Assembly: GCA_024958715.1 (NCBI GenBank)
Contig: JANWUS010000053.1
Location: 62,001 to 126,000 of the forward strand
Reading direction: 5' to 3'
Length of the DNA stretch: 64,000 nt
From: Cyanobium sp. FGCU52
GTDB taxonomy: Bacteria; Cyanobacteriota; Cyanobacteriia; PCC-6307; Cyanobiaceae
The notes beneath the pieces are model-generated. The model searched no databases and was not told the origin of the DNA. It saw only the letters and a program-made list of their open reading frames with translations. Within the stretch, counting starts at the first letter, position 1; each line of letters opens with the position of its first letter. Below, piece by piece: positions 36,984 to 45,694 of this stretch. Made by a program: the position numbers and the translations under genes.

Positions 36984-37398
36984 GTTGGACAGTCCGAAAG
37001 GCTGTCGTCGGAACCGGACAGAGTTCCGTCCAGAGGGAAGACCCGTCGAGTTCGCCAGGGATTCTGCATCCCACCGGCCCTCCGGTCTGCGACCACCCCT
37101 GACATCGCTGTCGCGGCTGCCCTCGCGGCCAGGCTCATCGAACGTCGTCACACCCGTCTCCGCCCCCTCCCGGTCCGGAGCCGTTCCCTCTCTCCTTGTC
37201 CATCCATTCGTTCCATCGCCTTCGGCGTGCCCGTGGCTGGCCCCCGCGTGGGCAGAGTCCGCCTGGGTGATCGAAGGTGCTGCCGGAGTGCCTGCATGTC
37301 CCCCCGCTCCCGGCAGCCCCCCGTTGGCCCCTAGGCGGGCCGTGCCTTTCCTTCCCGTCCCTGCCTCCTTCCCTGCCCCCGTCCCTCGGTCCCTGCCC
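36984..37398 (+). other. Long rpoD 5' leader, no gene seen
   Basis: About 415 bases between the predicted start of transcription and the rpoD ATG. Two small hairpins lie at its beginning: GACAG/CTGTC at 36988-37006, and GGAAC/GTTCC at 37010-37027. The rest is C/T-rich on the plus strand with many CCCTCC-like runs. The rpoD frame stays open through it, but the translated leader is Pro/Ser-rich and unlike sigma factors. Confidence 0.5.
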
Positions 37399-38736
37399 AT
37401 GAGCCCTGCCGCCGTCACCGCCAGCGCCAAAGAGGTGAAGTCGTCCGCCGCAGCCACGCCGGCGGCCCCCGTCGCCAAGGCCCAGTCCTCTGCTCCGGAG
37501 ATCCTCGCCACCGTCTCCAGTTCGGGTGAGGTCAAGCCCCTGAAGGCAACCCGCTCCCCGCGCGCGTCAGCAGCCGCCGATGCGGCGTCAGAGGCCACGG
37601 CACCCAAGCCCAAGGCGAAGGCGAAGGCGAAGCCCAAGGCGGCGAAGGTGACCGCGCCTGCCGATCTCGATGCTGCCGCCGACGACCTGCTGGCGGCGGC
37701 CGCGTCACAGGCTGGCGATGAGGAGGCGGGTGCCAAGGAAGCCAAGAACGCCAAGGCGCTCGCCAGCATCAAGGTCGGACCGAAGGGTGTCTACACCGAG
37801 GACTCGATCCGGGTCTACCTCCAGGAGATCGGCCGTATCCGGCTGCTGCGGCCCGACGAGGAGATCGAACTGGCCCGTAAGATCGCCGACCTGCTGCAAC
37901 TCGAGGAGAAGGCAGCCGAATTCGAGGCCGACAAGGGTCACTTCCCCGATACCAAGGAGTGGGCGGCACTCTTCGACATGCCGCTCATCAAGTTCCGGCG
38001 GCGCCTGATGCTCGGTCGACGGGCCAAGGAGAAGATGGTTCAGTCCAACCTTCGTCTGGTGGTCTCGATCGCCAAGAAGTACATGAACCGGGGTCTTTCC
38101 TTCCAGGACCTGATCCAGGAAGGCAGTCTCGGTCTGATCCGCGCCGCGGAGAAGTTCGATCACGAGAAGGGCTACAAATTCTCCACCTATGCCACCTGGT
38201 GGATTCGCCAGGCCATCACCCGTGCCATCGCCGACCAGAGCCGCACCATCCGGCTTCCTGTCCACCTGTACGAGACCATCTCCCGCATCAAGAAAACCAC
38301 CAAGACCCTCTCCCAGGAGTTCGGGCGGAAGCCCACCGAGGAGGAGATCGCCGAAAGCATGGAGATGACGATCGAGAAGCTCCGCTTCATCGCCAAGTCA
38401 GCCCAGCTCCCGATCTCGCTGGAAACGCCTATCGGCAAGGAGGAGGATTCGCGCCTCGGTGATTTCATCGAGGCCGATATTGAGAATCCTGAGCAGGATG
38501 TGGCCAAGAACCTTCTGCGTGAAGACCTGGAAGGTGTCCTCGCCACCCTCAGTCCTCGCGAACGCGATGTGCTCCGCCTGCGTTACGGTCTGGACGACGG
38601 CCGCATGAAGACCCTCGAAGAAATCGGCCAGATCTTCGATGTCACTCGGGAACGGATTCGTCAGATCGAAGCCAAGGCCCTGCGGAAGCTGCGCCACCCC
38701 AACCGCAACGGTGTGCTCAAGGAATACATCAAGTAG
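37399..38736 (+). CDS. rpoD: Principal RNA polymerase sigma factor, 445 aa
   Basis: Group 1-like sigma-70. An Ala/Lys-rich N-terminal extension (1-130, with a [12 protein letters not shown] run) precedes region 1.2 ([16 protein letters not shown]). Region 2 follows ([38 protein letters not shown]), then region 3 and region 4.2 ([27 protein letters not shown]). ATG 37399 (MSPAAVTAS) is chosen because the sequence before it has leader-like composition. A hairpin terminator follows the stop. Confidence 0.95.
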   Translation: MSPAAVTASAKEVKSSAAATPAAPVAKAQSSAPEILATVSSSGEVKPLKATRSPRASAAADAASEATAPKPKAKAKAKPKAAKVTAPADLDAAADDLLAAAASQAGDEEAGAKEAKNAKALASIKVGPKGVYTEDSIRVYLQEIGRIRLLRPDEEIELARKIADLLQLEEKAAEFEADKGHFPDTKEWAALFDMPLIKFRRRLMLGRRAKEKMVQSNLRLVVSIAKKYMNRGLSFQDLIQEGSLGLIRAAEKFDHEKGYKFSTYATWWIRQAITRAIADQSRTIRLPVHLYETISRIKKTTKTLSQEFGRKPTEEEIAESMEMTIEKLRFIAKSAQLPISLETPIGKEEDSRLGDFIEADIENPEQDVAKNLLREDLEGVLATLSPRERDVLRLRYGLDDGRMKTLEEIGQIFDVTRERIRQIEAKALRKLRHPNRNGVLKEYIK

Positions 38737-38745
38737 TCGTGATGG

Positions 38746-38765
38746 GAGGCGGAATGTTCCGCCTC
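38746..38765 (+). terminator. rpoD terminator hairpin
   Basis: GAGGCGGA (38746-38753) pairs with TCCGCCTC (38758-38765) across ATGT. A short T-containing stretch (CGATTTCTAA) begins about 5 bases later. It also faces the convergent GT39-like gene. Confidence 0.6.
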
Positions 38766-38782
38766 GCGCTCGATTTCTAAGC

Positions 38783-40297
38783 TTAGCCGCAAGGATGTAG
38801 ATTTTCAAGGCTGGTTTGCCTTTTTTTCTCTGTGGTGATCAACAGGAAAACGCTTCCAGTCTTCGACTGTCGAGGTTCAAAGCAGAGCATGTTGGGATGA
38901 GCTTGACGTAGTTTTCGCTGGACTTCCATGTTCTCTCCCAGCCCGAGGACCGGCAGCTCCTCGCTTGTGTCTGTACCGTCCCGATAGGGCTTGAGAACTG
39001 CGGGATCAAAGTACTTTGAGATTCTCTCGGGGCTGCTGGTAGTGCGACATCCTCTGCTGCAAAGCTCAGTTCGATTAACCGTAAGTGCTAACGCCTTATA
39101 ATTCATCATCGGCATCGTCTTCTTCTGCAGTTCGTTCACCGAATCTGCTAGCAGGGCTAGGAGAATCGTTGCCAGTAGTGCTCTGCCTGCCCATGCCCAG
39201 GCGTGTGTCGCCCGACTATGGATCAGGAGGGCAAGATCTCCCATCAGAAAAGCGGTAGCGGGGATGGCTACCACATAGTTCCTGGCGGTGGAGATCGGTC
39301 GTATGAGATCCACGCCGACCATCAGGATCGCAAACACACCAAGGACATTGAGCAGATGGCTGATCTCTCCCATTATCTCGGGGTAGTTGCTGTTGGCTCG
39401 TTGACACAGCTTGAGAAATCGGTGCCTCAGGCCGGGAAACAGCAGGGCGATGCAACCCGCTGTGCATAGAAGCAGAACGGTCTGAATTCCCACGATCGGC
39501 ATCACACCTGCAAGGTATTTCTCAAGTGTGCCTATAACTGGAGTTACGTCTATCCACTGGACCCTGTCCAGGCGCTTGCCTGCCGGTCCCGTAAGGACGA
39601 GATGAAGCAGCGGCCAGATCTGCAGGACCCCCATCAGAGCGAGAGCGGCTGTCGTTCTGCCGCGGAAGGCGTGTCTCCGCAGATCAATCAGCAGGATCAC
39701 GACCGCGAAGAGGTAGCCGAAGTAGTGAGAGAGTGAAAGGCCTAAGCTTGAAAGGGTATAGAAGCCAACCAGCGGCGTGGATGATCTGTACTGGGATCCA
39801 TCAGAGATACGCGGGGGCAGGGCTAGGCTGCAACCGGTGAGACAGGTTGCCCAGAACATGGTTAAAGCATAGTTTCGGGCCTCCTGGGCATGCCCCACGA
39901 AACCTGGGCTCAGTCCAAGGAAAAGAATGGTCACGATAGTGCGCAGCGGCGATCCAAGACCCCGGAAGAGGAACGCTGCGATCAGGGTGAACAGGGCGAA
40001 CAGCAGGCTCAGGGAGCGATGGCCCAGTTCGCTCGGACCTGTGAACGACACCCATCCCTTGAGCAGAATTCCATAAAGAGGCGGCGCAGTGTCGGGGAGG
40101 ATCCAGTGCTGGAGCAGGCCGCTCCAGCTGTCGGCGATTGCTGCGGCGCTAAACAGCTCGTCTTTCCAGAACGAGTAGTTGGTGGTGGCGCGCCATCCCG
40201 CCAAGGCCATCAGCAGGCCGATGAGCAGAGCAATCACACCGGCCCATGCCAAGGAGTGGCGTGACAGGCCTACAGCTGTGTTTCGTTCAGTCGCCAT
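38783..40297 (-). CDS. GT-C (GT39/PMT-like) membrane glycosyltransferase, AT-richer, 504 aa
   Basis: About eleven hydrophobic segments. The first large loop has NYSFWKDELFSAAAI, where Asp-Glu matches the acidic pair of PMT/ArnT-type enzymes using polyprenyl-phosphate sugars. HAQEARNYALTMFW is also typical of the group. A soluble tail (about 400-504) has two Cys in LCSRGCRTT. Base composition differs from neighbours: 39061-39120 has only 25 G/C of 60 and codons ending in A/T are common, suggesting later acquisition. ATG 40297; it faces the rpoD terminator. Confidence 0.82.
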   Translation of the reverse strand: MATERNTAVGLSRHSLAWAGVIALLIGLLMALAGWRATTNYSFWKDELFSAAAIADSWSGLLQHWILPDTAPPLYGILLKGWVSFTGPSELGHRSLSLLFALFTLIAAFLFRGLGSPLRTIVTILFLGLSPGFVGHAQEARNYALTMFWATCLTGCSLALPPRISDGSQYRSSTPLVGFYTLSSLGLSLSHYFGYLFAVVILLIDLRRHAFRGRTTAALALMGVLQIWPLLHLVLTGPAGKRLDRVQWIDVTPVIGTLEKYLAGVMPIVGIQTVLLLCTAGCIALLFPGLRHRFLKLCQRANSNYPEIMGEISHLLNVLGVFAILMVGVDLIRPISTARNYVVAIPATAFLMGDLALLIHSRATHAWAWAGRALLATILLALLADSVNELQKKTMPMMNYKALALTVNRTELCSRGCRTTSSPERISKYFDPAVLKPYRDGTDTSEELPVLGLGENMEVQRKLRQAHPNMLCFEPRQSKTGSVFLLITTEKKRQTSLENLHPCG

Positions 40298-40443
40298 GAC
40301 CACGCATTCTGCCCCCGATGATCCGCATGGTTCAAACCAGCCCAGCATCCACTCTCTTCGACCTGCACCTGGGCCTTGAGTAGGGTGCCCAGGCCGACGG
40401 CGCTCGGCACTGATCCTCTCCCGCCTCTGTCTGTCCAGTGCCG

Positions 40444-41547
40444 ATGCCCTCATCAGCCCGGCTTTCGGTCGTTCTGCCCACCTACAACGAGCGGGACAAC
40501 ATCGAGCCCCTGCTGGCGCAGTTGTTGCCGTTGCGAGAAGGGTACGACCTCGAGATTCTGGTGGTCGATGATGACTCGGCCGATGGCACCGCTGAGCTGG
40601 TGCGCGATCTCGCCCATCACGAGCCCTGCCTGCGCCTGATCCGGCGGGTCGGTCGGGCCGGTCTGGCCAGCGCCATCAAGGAGGGTCTGCTCGATGCCAC
40701 CGGTGATCTTGCGGTGGTGATGGACAGTGACGGTCAGCACGAACCCGCGAGCGTCCGCCGGGCCCTCGAGAGCCTGCAGGCCGGCTCCTGCGATCTGGTG
40801 ATCGGCACTCGCTTCCATCCCGAGGCCTCGATCCTCGGCCTGAGCGGCCGGCGGGAGACGGGATCCACCTGGGCGAACCGGGCCGCCCGCTTCAGCCTGC
40901 CGCGGGTCTATGCCCCCCTCACCGACCTGATGAGCGGTTTCCTGGCGCTGCGTCTGGACACCGTGCTCCCGCTGGTGCGGCGGGTGGATGTCAACGGCTT
41001 CAAGTTTCTCTATGAACTGCTGGCGGTGAGCCGGGGGCGGCTGCGCGTCCAGGAGATTCCTCTCACCTTCCAGCCCCGCACCCGAGGAGCTTCCAAGCTC
41101 GATGTGGCGATCTTCTGGGATTTCCTGATCTCGATCCTCCACAGCCTCAGCCTGAGGGTTCTGCCCCGGCGGGCGATCAGCTTCGGACTGGTGGGCGTGC
41201 TGGGGGTGCTGGTGCAGCTGATGGTCTGCCAGCTGCTGATGGCGGGCACCGGCCTGGCCTTCAAGCAGGCTCTGCCGTTCGCGGTGGTCACGGCGGCCAC
41301 CTCCAACTACCTGGTCAACAATGCCCTCACCTTCCGCTTCCAGCGCCTGCAGGGTCTGGGGCTGCTGGTCGGCCTGCTGAAGTTCCTTTTGGTGGCTTCC
41401 CTGCCGGTGCTGGCGAACGTGGGCCTGGCCTCCGCCTTCTACAGCTTCGTGGCGAAGGACACCCTCTGGGCCCAGCTCGCCGGAATCCTGGTGGTGTTCG
41501 TGTGGAACTACGCCGCCTCGTCCCGGCTGGTCTGGAACAGCCCCTGA
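40444..41547 (+). CDS. Dolichol-phosphate-mannose-synthase-like GT2 fused to a GtrA domain, 367 aa
   Basis: The GT2 domain (about 1-230) has SVVLPTYNERDNIEPLL, LVVDDDSADGT, MDSDGQHEP (DxD) and the GASKL motif near residue 215. The C-terminal GtrA-like part has four transmembrane helices with SFGLVGVLGVLVQLM and NYLVNNALTFRF. Such proteins load a sugar onto polyprenyl phosphate and help present it. A GTG two codons earlier (40438) is also possible. The adjacent GT39 enzymes probably use the lipid-linked sugar. Confidence 0.9.
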   Translation: MPSSARLSVVLPTYNERDNIEPLLAQLLPLREGYDLEILVVDDDSADGTAELVRDLAHHEPCLRLIRRVGRAGLASAIKEGLLDATGDLAVVMDSDGQHEPASVRRALESLQAGSCDLVIGTRFHPEASILGLSGRRETGSTWANRAARFSLPRVYAPLTDLMSGFLALRLDTVLPLVRRVDVNGFKFLYELLAVSRGRLRVQEIPLTFQPRTRGASKLDVAIFWDFLISILHSLSLRVLPRRAISFGLVGVLGVLVQLMVCQLLMAGTGLAFKQALPFAVVTAATSNYLVNNALTFRFQRLQGLGLLVGLLKFLLVASLPVLANVGLASAFYSFVAKDTLWAQLAGILVVFVWNYAASSRLVWNSP

Positions 41548-41596
41548 ATCCACCTCACGCCCTGCTCCCGGACCCTCCGATGGCGGCACCGAGACC

Positions 41597-41602
41597 TAGG
41601 GT
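41597..41602 (+). promoter_or_regulatory. Candidate -10 of the GT39 gene
   Basis: TAGGGT, 31 bases before the ATG at 41634. TAGGGT also occurs before the GT2-GtrA gene (40381-40386) and on the minus strand before the 59-aa gene (47906-47901). Confidence 0.3.
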
Positions 41603-41633
41603 CCTGGCTGCCTCGAGCCGGTGATCCGCTTCG

Positions 41634-43418
41634 ATGAATCTCCCACCGGATCCGTCCGCACCTGCAGACTCCCCGCGCCTGGGGGCGCTCCTCCTGCTGG
41701 TGCTGATCTGCTGGATCGCCTTCTTTCAGGGGCTCGGCAGTCTCGGGCTGATGGACAAGACCGAGGCCCTTTTCGTGGAGGTGGCCCGGGGGATGGCCGA
41801 CAGCGGCGACTGGATCACCCCGCGCTGGAACGGGGAGACCTTCTTCGACTATCCGGTCTGGGGCTACTGGATGGTGGCCCTGAGTTTCCGGCTGTTCGGC
41901 CCGTACGAGTGGGCGGCCCGGGTGCCGGCAGCCCTGTCCGCCACCCTCACCGTGCTGGCGCTCTTCGCCCTGCTGCTGCGGCTGGCACCTCCCGGCGAGC
42001 GCGAGCGCAGGGTCGTCGCCCGCGCGTTGCTCGGGTCCACGGTGCTCGCCCTCTCGCCCGGCTGGGTGGGCTGGGGCCGCTCCTCGGTCACCGACATGTT
42101 CCTGTCGAGTGCCATCGGCCTGGCCCTGTTCTGTTTCCTGCTGGCCCACTTCGCAGCTGAGGGTTCCGGGGAGCGCGCTCTTGGCCACGCCGGCATGGCC
42201 GTCTTCGCCGGGATCGCGGTGCTGGCCAAGGGACCGGTGGGGCTGCTGCTGCCGGGCCTGGTGATCGTGATCTATCTGCTGCTGCGGGGTCGCCTGCTGA
42301 TCACCCTCCGCCAGACACCCTGGCTGCCGATGGCCGCCCTGTTCCTCGGCGTCGCGGTTCCCTGGTACGCGTTGGCAACGAAGGTCAACGGCGGCGAGTT
42401 CCTCGCCCGCTTCCTGGGGTTCAGCAACCTGGAGCGGTTCACCTCGGTGATCTACGACCACCCCGGCCCCCCCTGGTTCTATCTGCCCTGGGTGCTGATC
42501 CTTCTGCTCCCCTGGTCGTTGTTCCTGCCGGTGGCGGTGGCCAGGATCCTGCCCCGTGGCCGCGCCGGCTGGACCGCGTGGCGTCAGAGACCCCCGGAAC
42601 CCTCCGATCTCCCCCTGTTCGCCCTGGTCTGGCTGGTGGTGGTGGTGGTGTTCTTCTCCTCCGCCGCCACCAAGCTTCCCGGCTACATCCTGCCGGCGGT
42701 GCCGGGGGGTGCCCTGCTCGTGGGTCTGTTCTTCCGCCCCTTTCCCCCGGCCGTTGCCGGCGTTGCAGGCATCCCTCCGGCAGGCGCCGGTATTCGCATC
42801 ACCGGCTGGGTGAACGCCCTGCTGCTCGCCCTGATGGCTGGGGCTGCCGCCGTCGCTCCACGGCTGGCCGGTGGGGATCCCTCCCACCCCGGCTTCGCCG
42901 AAGCCGTGGCTGCCTCGGGCCTCCCCACCACGCTGGCGCTGGTGCTGGCGGCCGCCGCCGTTGCGGTGGCGGGCCTGCTGGCAACGGGAGGGCCTAAGGG
43001 GCTGGGCCGCCTCTGGGGGCCCAACGCCGCCGCCATGCTGGCGGTTCTGGCTGTGGTCGCCCCGGGCGTTGGCGTGCTGATCGATCGGGAGCGGCAGCAA
43101 CCCGTCCGCGACCTTGCACGCCTGGCCGGCCAGCAGGCCCGAGGGGATGAGCCCTTGCTGGTGGTGGGTTACAAGCGCTACAGCGTCTTGTACTACAGCG
43201 GCCGGCCCGTTCTGTTCGTCTCCGGGCCCGACCGTGCTCGCCGAGCCCTCGACGAGCGCCCGGGTTCCCCGCCCTCCACCCTGCTGCTGCTCGGCAGCGA
43301 TGCCGAACTGAAGGACTTCGGCCTGGGTGAGGAACAGGGGAGCACCCTCGCCCGCCGCGGCAGCCACCGGCTGGTGCGGCTTCCCGCCGCAAGCCTCCCG
43401 GAGGAGGACGAGCGTTGA
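41634..43418 (+). CDS. GT39/ArnT-like membrane glycosyltransferase, 594 aa
   Basis: Expected to move a sugar from polyprenyl phosphate to a periplasmic acceptor. The first loop has LMDKTEALFVEVARGMADSGDW (the usual DE is here KTE, as in a subset), then ITPRWNGETFFDYPVWGYW, characteristic of ArnT-like enzymes. Roughly twelve transmembrane helices and a soluble tail (about 480-594) follow. Its stop overlaps the PAP2 gene start (TTGA), so they are coupled. Confidence 0.88.
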   Translation: MNLPPDPSAPADSPRLGALLLLVLICWIAFFQGLGSLGLMDKTEALFVEVARGMADSGDWITPRWNGETFFDYPVWGYWMVALSFRLFGPYEWAARVPAALSATLTVLALFALLLRLAPPGERERRVVARALLGSTVLALSPGWVGWGRSSVTDMFLSSAIGLALFCFLLAHFAAEGSGERALGHAGMAVFAGIAVLAKGPVGLLLPGLVIVIYLLLRGRLLITLRQTPWLPMAALFLGVAVPWYALATKVNGGEFLARFLGFSNLERFTSVIYDHPGPPWFYLPWVLILLLPWSLFLPVAVARILPRGRAGWTAWRQRPPEPSDLPLFALVWLVVVVVFFSSAATKLPGYILPAVPGGALLVGLFFRPFPPAVAGVAGIPPAGAGIRITGWVNALLLALMAGAAAVAPRLAGGDPSHPGFAEAVAASGLPTTLALVLAAAAVAVAGLLATGGPKGLGRLWGPNAAAMLAVLAVVAPGVGVLIDRERQQPVRDLARLAGQQARGDEPLLVVGYKRYSVLYYSGRPVLFVSGPDRARRALDERPGSPPSTLLLLGSDAELKDFGLGEEQGSTLARRGSHRLVRLPAASLPEEDER

Positions 43419-44113
43419 AGGCACGGCCGTTTTCCCTCCTGGCCCGGTTCCCGGCACTCCTGCGGGACTGGCTGCGGGCACTGGGCTGGGCCCGGCTGGC
43501 GTTCGCCACCCTGTTCGCGGTGGCCATGGCCGGCTTCGGCCCCCAGCTGGCGGAGGTGCGCCATCCCCCCTTCGATGAGTCCGTGCTCACCTGGGTGCAC
43601 GAACACATCCCTCCCGCCTTCGGTCGGTTCCTGCTGCTGGTGTACCAGGCCAGCGGCGTGCACGTGACGGTCGTGCTGGTGCTGGCCGTGCTCGGCTTTC
43701 TCACCTGGCGCCGGTTGTGGCCCGAACTGGTCTGCCTGGTGATCGGCACCGGCGGCATCCTGCTGATCGTGGACCGCTGGCTCAAACCCCTGTTCGATCG
43801 CCGCCGTCCCAGCGACCGGCTGCTGGAGGACATCAGCGGCCGCAGCTTTCCCAGTGGCCATGCCGCCGGTTCGGTGGTCTTCTATTTCCTGGCCTGCACC
43901 CTGATCTCCGCCCACTATCCCCACCTTCGCCGCCCCCTCTACCTCGCCTCGGCCTGCTGGGTGGCCCTGGTCTGGCTCAGCACTCTGTACTGCCGTGCTC
44001 ACTGGCTCACCGACCTCGCCGCTGGCGCCGGCCTGGGCTTCGTCTGGCTGAGCTTCTGTCTGGCGGGCTTCTCGGTGTGGGAGGCACGCTCCGGACGGCG
44101 CCACCGCGCCTGA
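43415..44113 (+). CDS. PAP2-family membrane phosphatase, 232 aa
   Basis: Lipid or undecaprenyl pyrophosphate phosphatase-type protein. Motif 1 is KPLFDRRRPSD, motif 2 is SFPSGHA. In motif 3, normally SR-x5-H-x3-D, the sequence is STLYCRAHWLTD, so the first Arg is Thr while His and Asp are kept. Five to six transmembrane helices are present. The TTG start overlaps the upstream glycosyltransferase stop; likely job: recycling the polyprenyl carrier released by glycosyl transfer. Confidence 0.88.
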   Translation: MKARPFSLLARFPALLRDWLRALGWARLAFATLFAVAMAGFGPQLAEVRHPPFDESVLTWVHEHIPPAFGRFLLLVYQASGVHVTVVLVLAVLGFLTWRRLWPELVCLVIGTGGILLIVDRWLKPLFDRRRPSDRLLEDISGRSFPSGHAAGSVVFYFLACTLISAHYPHLRRPLYLASACWVALVWLSTLYCRAHWLTDLAAGAGLGFVWLSFCLAGFSVWEARSGRRHRA

Positions 44114-44169
44114 TCCCCGGCCCCGAGCCCCGCTCCTGCATCCTGGTGGCAGCCCGCAGAATGCTCTCC

Positions 44170-44589
44170 ATGACGGCCACCCCCGCCCCCGACCTTTCCG
44201 ATCTGGCCGGTCTCTGTGGCCTGCGTTCCGCACCGGAGCTGGACGGGGCTCTTCGCCAGCACCTGCGCTCCCAGCTGCAGGAGCGGCTGGCGGCCTGCAC
44301 CTGGTTCACCGTGGGGATCATGGCCGGCTCCGCCGAGGCTGCCGTTGCGGCCCTGCGGGCCACGGAGCAGGCGCTGGCCTGGACGCCGCTGGCGGCCGAT
44401 CTGGCGGGCCCCGCGCCCGAGATGGTGGAGGGTCCGGTGTTCCTCAAGGGCAACCAGCGCAACGGTCGCTTTCTGCTCCGCGCCGAGGCCGGCCTTGGCG
44501 AGGGGATCCTGATCACCGGCCACAACCCTGAGGACCCTGCCGTGGAGGACACCTGGGGCCCGCTGCCGCTGGATTTCTTCGGCGTCTGA
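44170..44589 (+). CDS. DUF1824-like protein, 139 aa
   Basis: Cyanobacterial family of unknown function: ACTWFTVGIMAGSAEAAVAALRATEQAL, GPVFLKGNQRNGRFLLR, GEGILITGHNP and the terminal TWGPLPLDFFG. Soluble, no signal peptide. An ATG three codons upstream (44161) is also possible. It lies between the PAP2 gene and hemC, 56 bases after the former. Confidence 0.8.
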   Translation: MTATPAPDLSDLAGLCGLRSAPELDGALRQHLRSQLQERLAACTWFTVGIMAGSAEAAVAALRATEQALAWTPLAADLAGPAPEMVEGPVFLKGNQRNGRFLLRAEAGLGEGILITGHNPEDPAVEDTWGPLPLDFFGV

Positions 44590-44728
44590 AGCCGCGCCTG
44601 CCCTGGGCTGCCGATCGGCTCATCACTTCGGCTGATCACGACTTGCCGAGGCCGGTCCGGCCCGGTCCGACGGCTATCTAGTCTGAGCGGCTGTGATTCG
44701 GCAGCCCTCCTGCCCCCCGAGCACCCCG

Positions 44729-45694
44729 ATGGCCGGTTCCCATCTGCGCATCGCCTCCCGCCGCAGCCAGCTGGCCATGGTCCAGACCCACTGGGTGCGC
44801 GATGAACTGGGCAAGGCGCACCCCGGGCTGGAGATCAGCATCGAGGCCATGGCCACCCAGGGGGACAAGATCCTCGACGTGGCCCTGGCCAAGATCGGCG
44901 ACAAGGGCCTGTTCACCAAGGAGCTGGAGGCTCAGATGCTGGTCGACCGGGCCGACATCGCCGTTCACAGCCTCAAGGACCTGCCCACCAACCTGCCCGA
45001 GGGGCTGATGCTCGGCTGCATCACCGAGCGTGAGGATCCGGCCGATGCCCTGGTGGTGCATGAGAAGCACCGGGACAAGACCCTGGCCACCCTGCCCGCC
45101 GGCGCGGTGGTGGGCACCAGCTCCCTGCGCCGGCTGGCCCAGCTGCGCCACCATTTCCCCCATCTCACCTTCAAGGACGTGCGGGGCAACGTGATCACCC
45201 GCCTGGAGAAGCTGGATTCCGGGGAGTTCGACTGCCTGATCCTGGCCGCCGCCGGCCTGGGACGGCTGGGCCTGTCCGATCGCATCCACGAGCTGATCGA
45301 TCCCTCCATCTCCCTTCATGCCGTGGGCCAGGGGGCCCTGGGCATCGAGTGCCGCGAGGGTGACGAGGCGGTGCTGGAGCAGATCAAGGTGCTGGAGCAC
45401 ACCCCCACCGCCCGCCGCTGCCTGGCGGAGCGCGCCTTCCTTCGGGAACTCGAGGGAGGCTGTCAGGTGCCGATCGGTGTGAACACCCGCTTTGCGGAGC
45501 CCGATCATGCAGGGGATCTGATCCTCACCGGCATGGTCGCGAGCCTCGATGGCCAGCGCCTGATCCGCGACGAGGTCCGCGGCGATCAGAGCGACCCCGA
45601 GGCCCTGGGCATCGCCCTGGCCCGCCGCCTGCGGGAGCAGGGAGCCGGAGCCATCCTGGAGGAGATCTTTGCCACCGTCCGGCCCGAGGCCTGA
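44729..45694 (+). CDS. hemC: Hydroxymethylbilane synthase, 321 aa
   Basis: Polymerises four porphobilinogen units, feeding both haem and chlorophyll. [57 protein letters not shown] and the cofactor Cys in [10 protein letters not shown] are all intact. ATG 44729 ([11 protein letters not shown]) fits the family better than the upstream GTG at 44693. The 3' end overlaps the ClC gene by 26 bases. hemE (60.7 kb) and hemH (5.5 kb) are separate. Confidence 0.97.
   Translation: MAGSHLRIASRRSQLAMVQTHWVRDELGKAHPGLEISIEAMATQGDKILDVALAKIGDKGLFTKELEAQMLVDRADIAVHSLKDLPTNLPEGLMLGCITEREDPADALVVHEKHRDKTLATLPAGAVVGTSSLRRLAQLRHHFPHLTFKDVRGNVITRLEKLDSGEFDCLILAAAGLGRLGLSDRIHELIDPSISLHAVGQGALGIECREGDEAVLEQIKVLEHTPTARRCLAERAFLRELEGGCQVPIGVNTRFAEPDHAGDLILTGMVASLDGQRLIRDEVRGDQSDPEALGIALARRLREQGAGAILEEIFATVRPEA

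Noticed and set aside
36949-37398. An N-terminal extension of RpoD starting at 36949
   Set aside because: The frame is open but the translation is Pro/Ser-rich and lacks sigma features; the promoter lies inside it.
37610-37660. AAGGCG tandem repeat as a minisatellite
   Set aside because: It encodes the KAKAKAK run of the RpoD N-terminus and is explained by coding bias.
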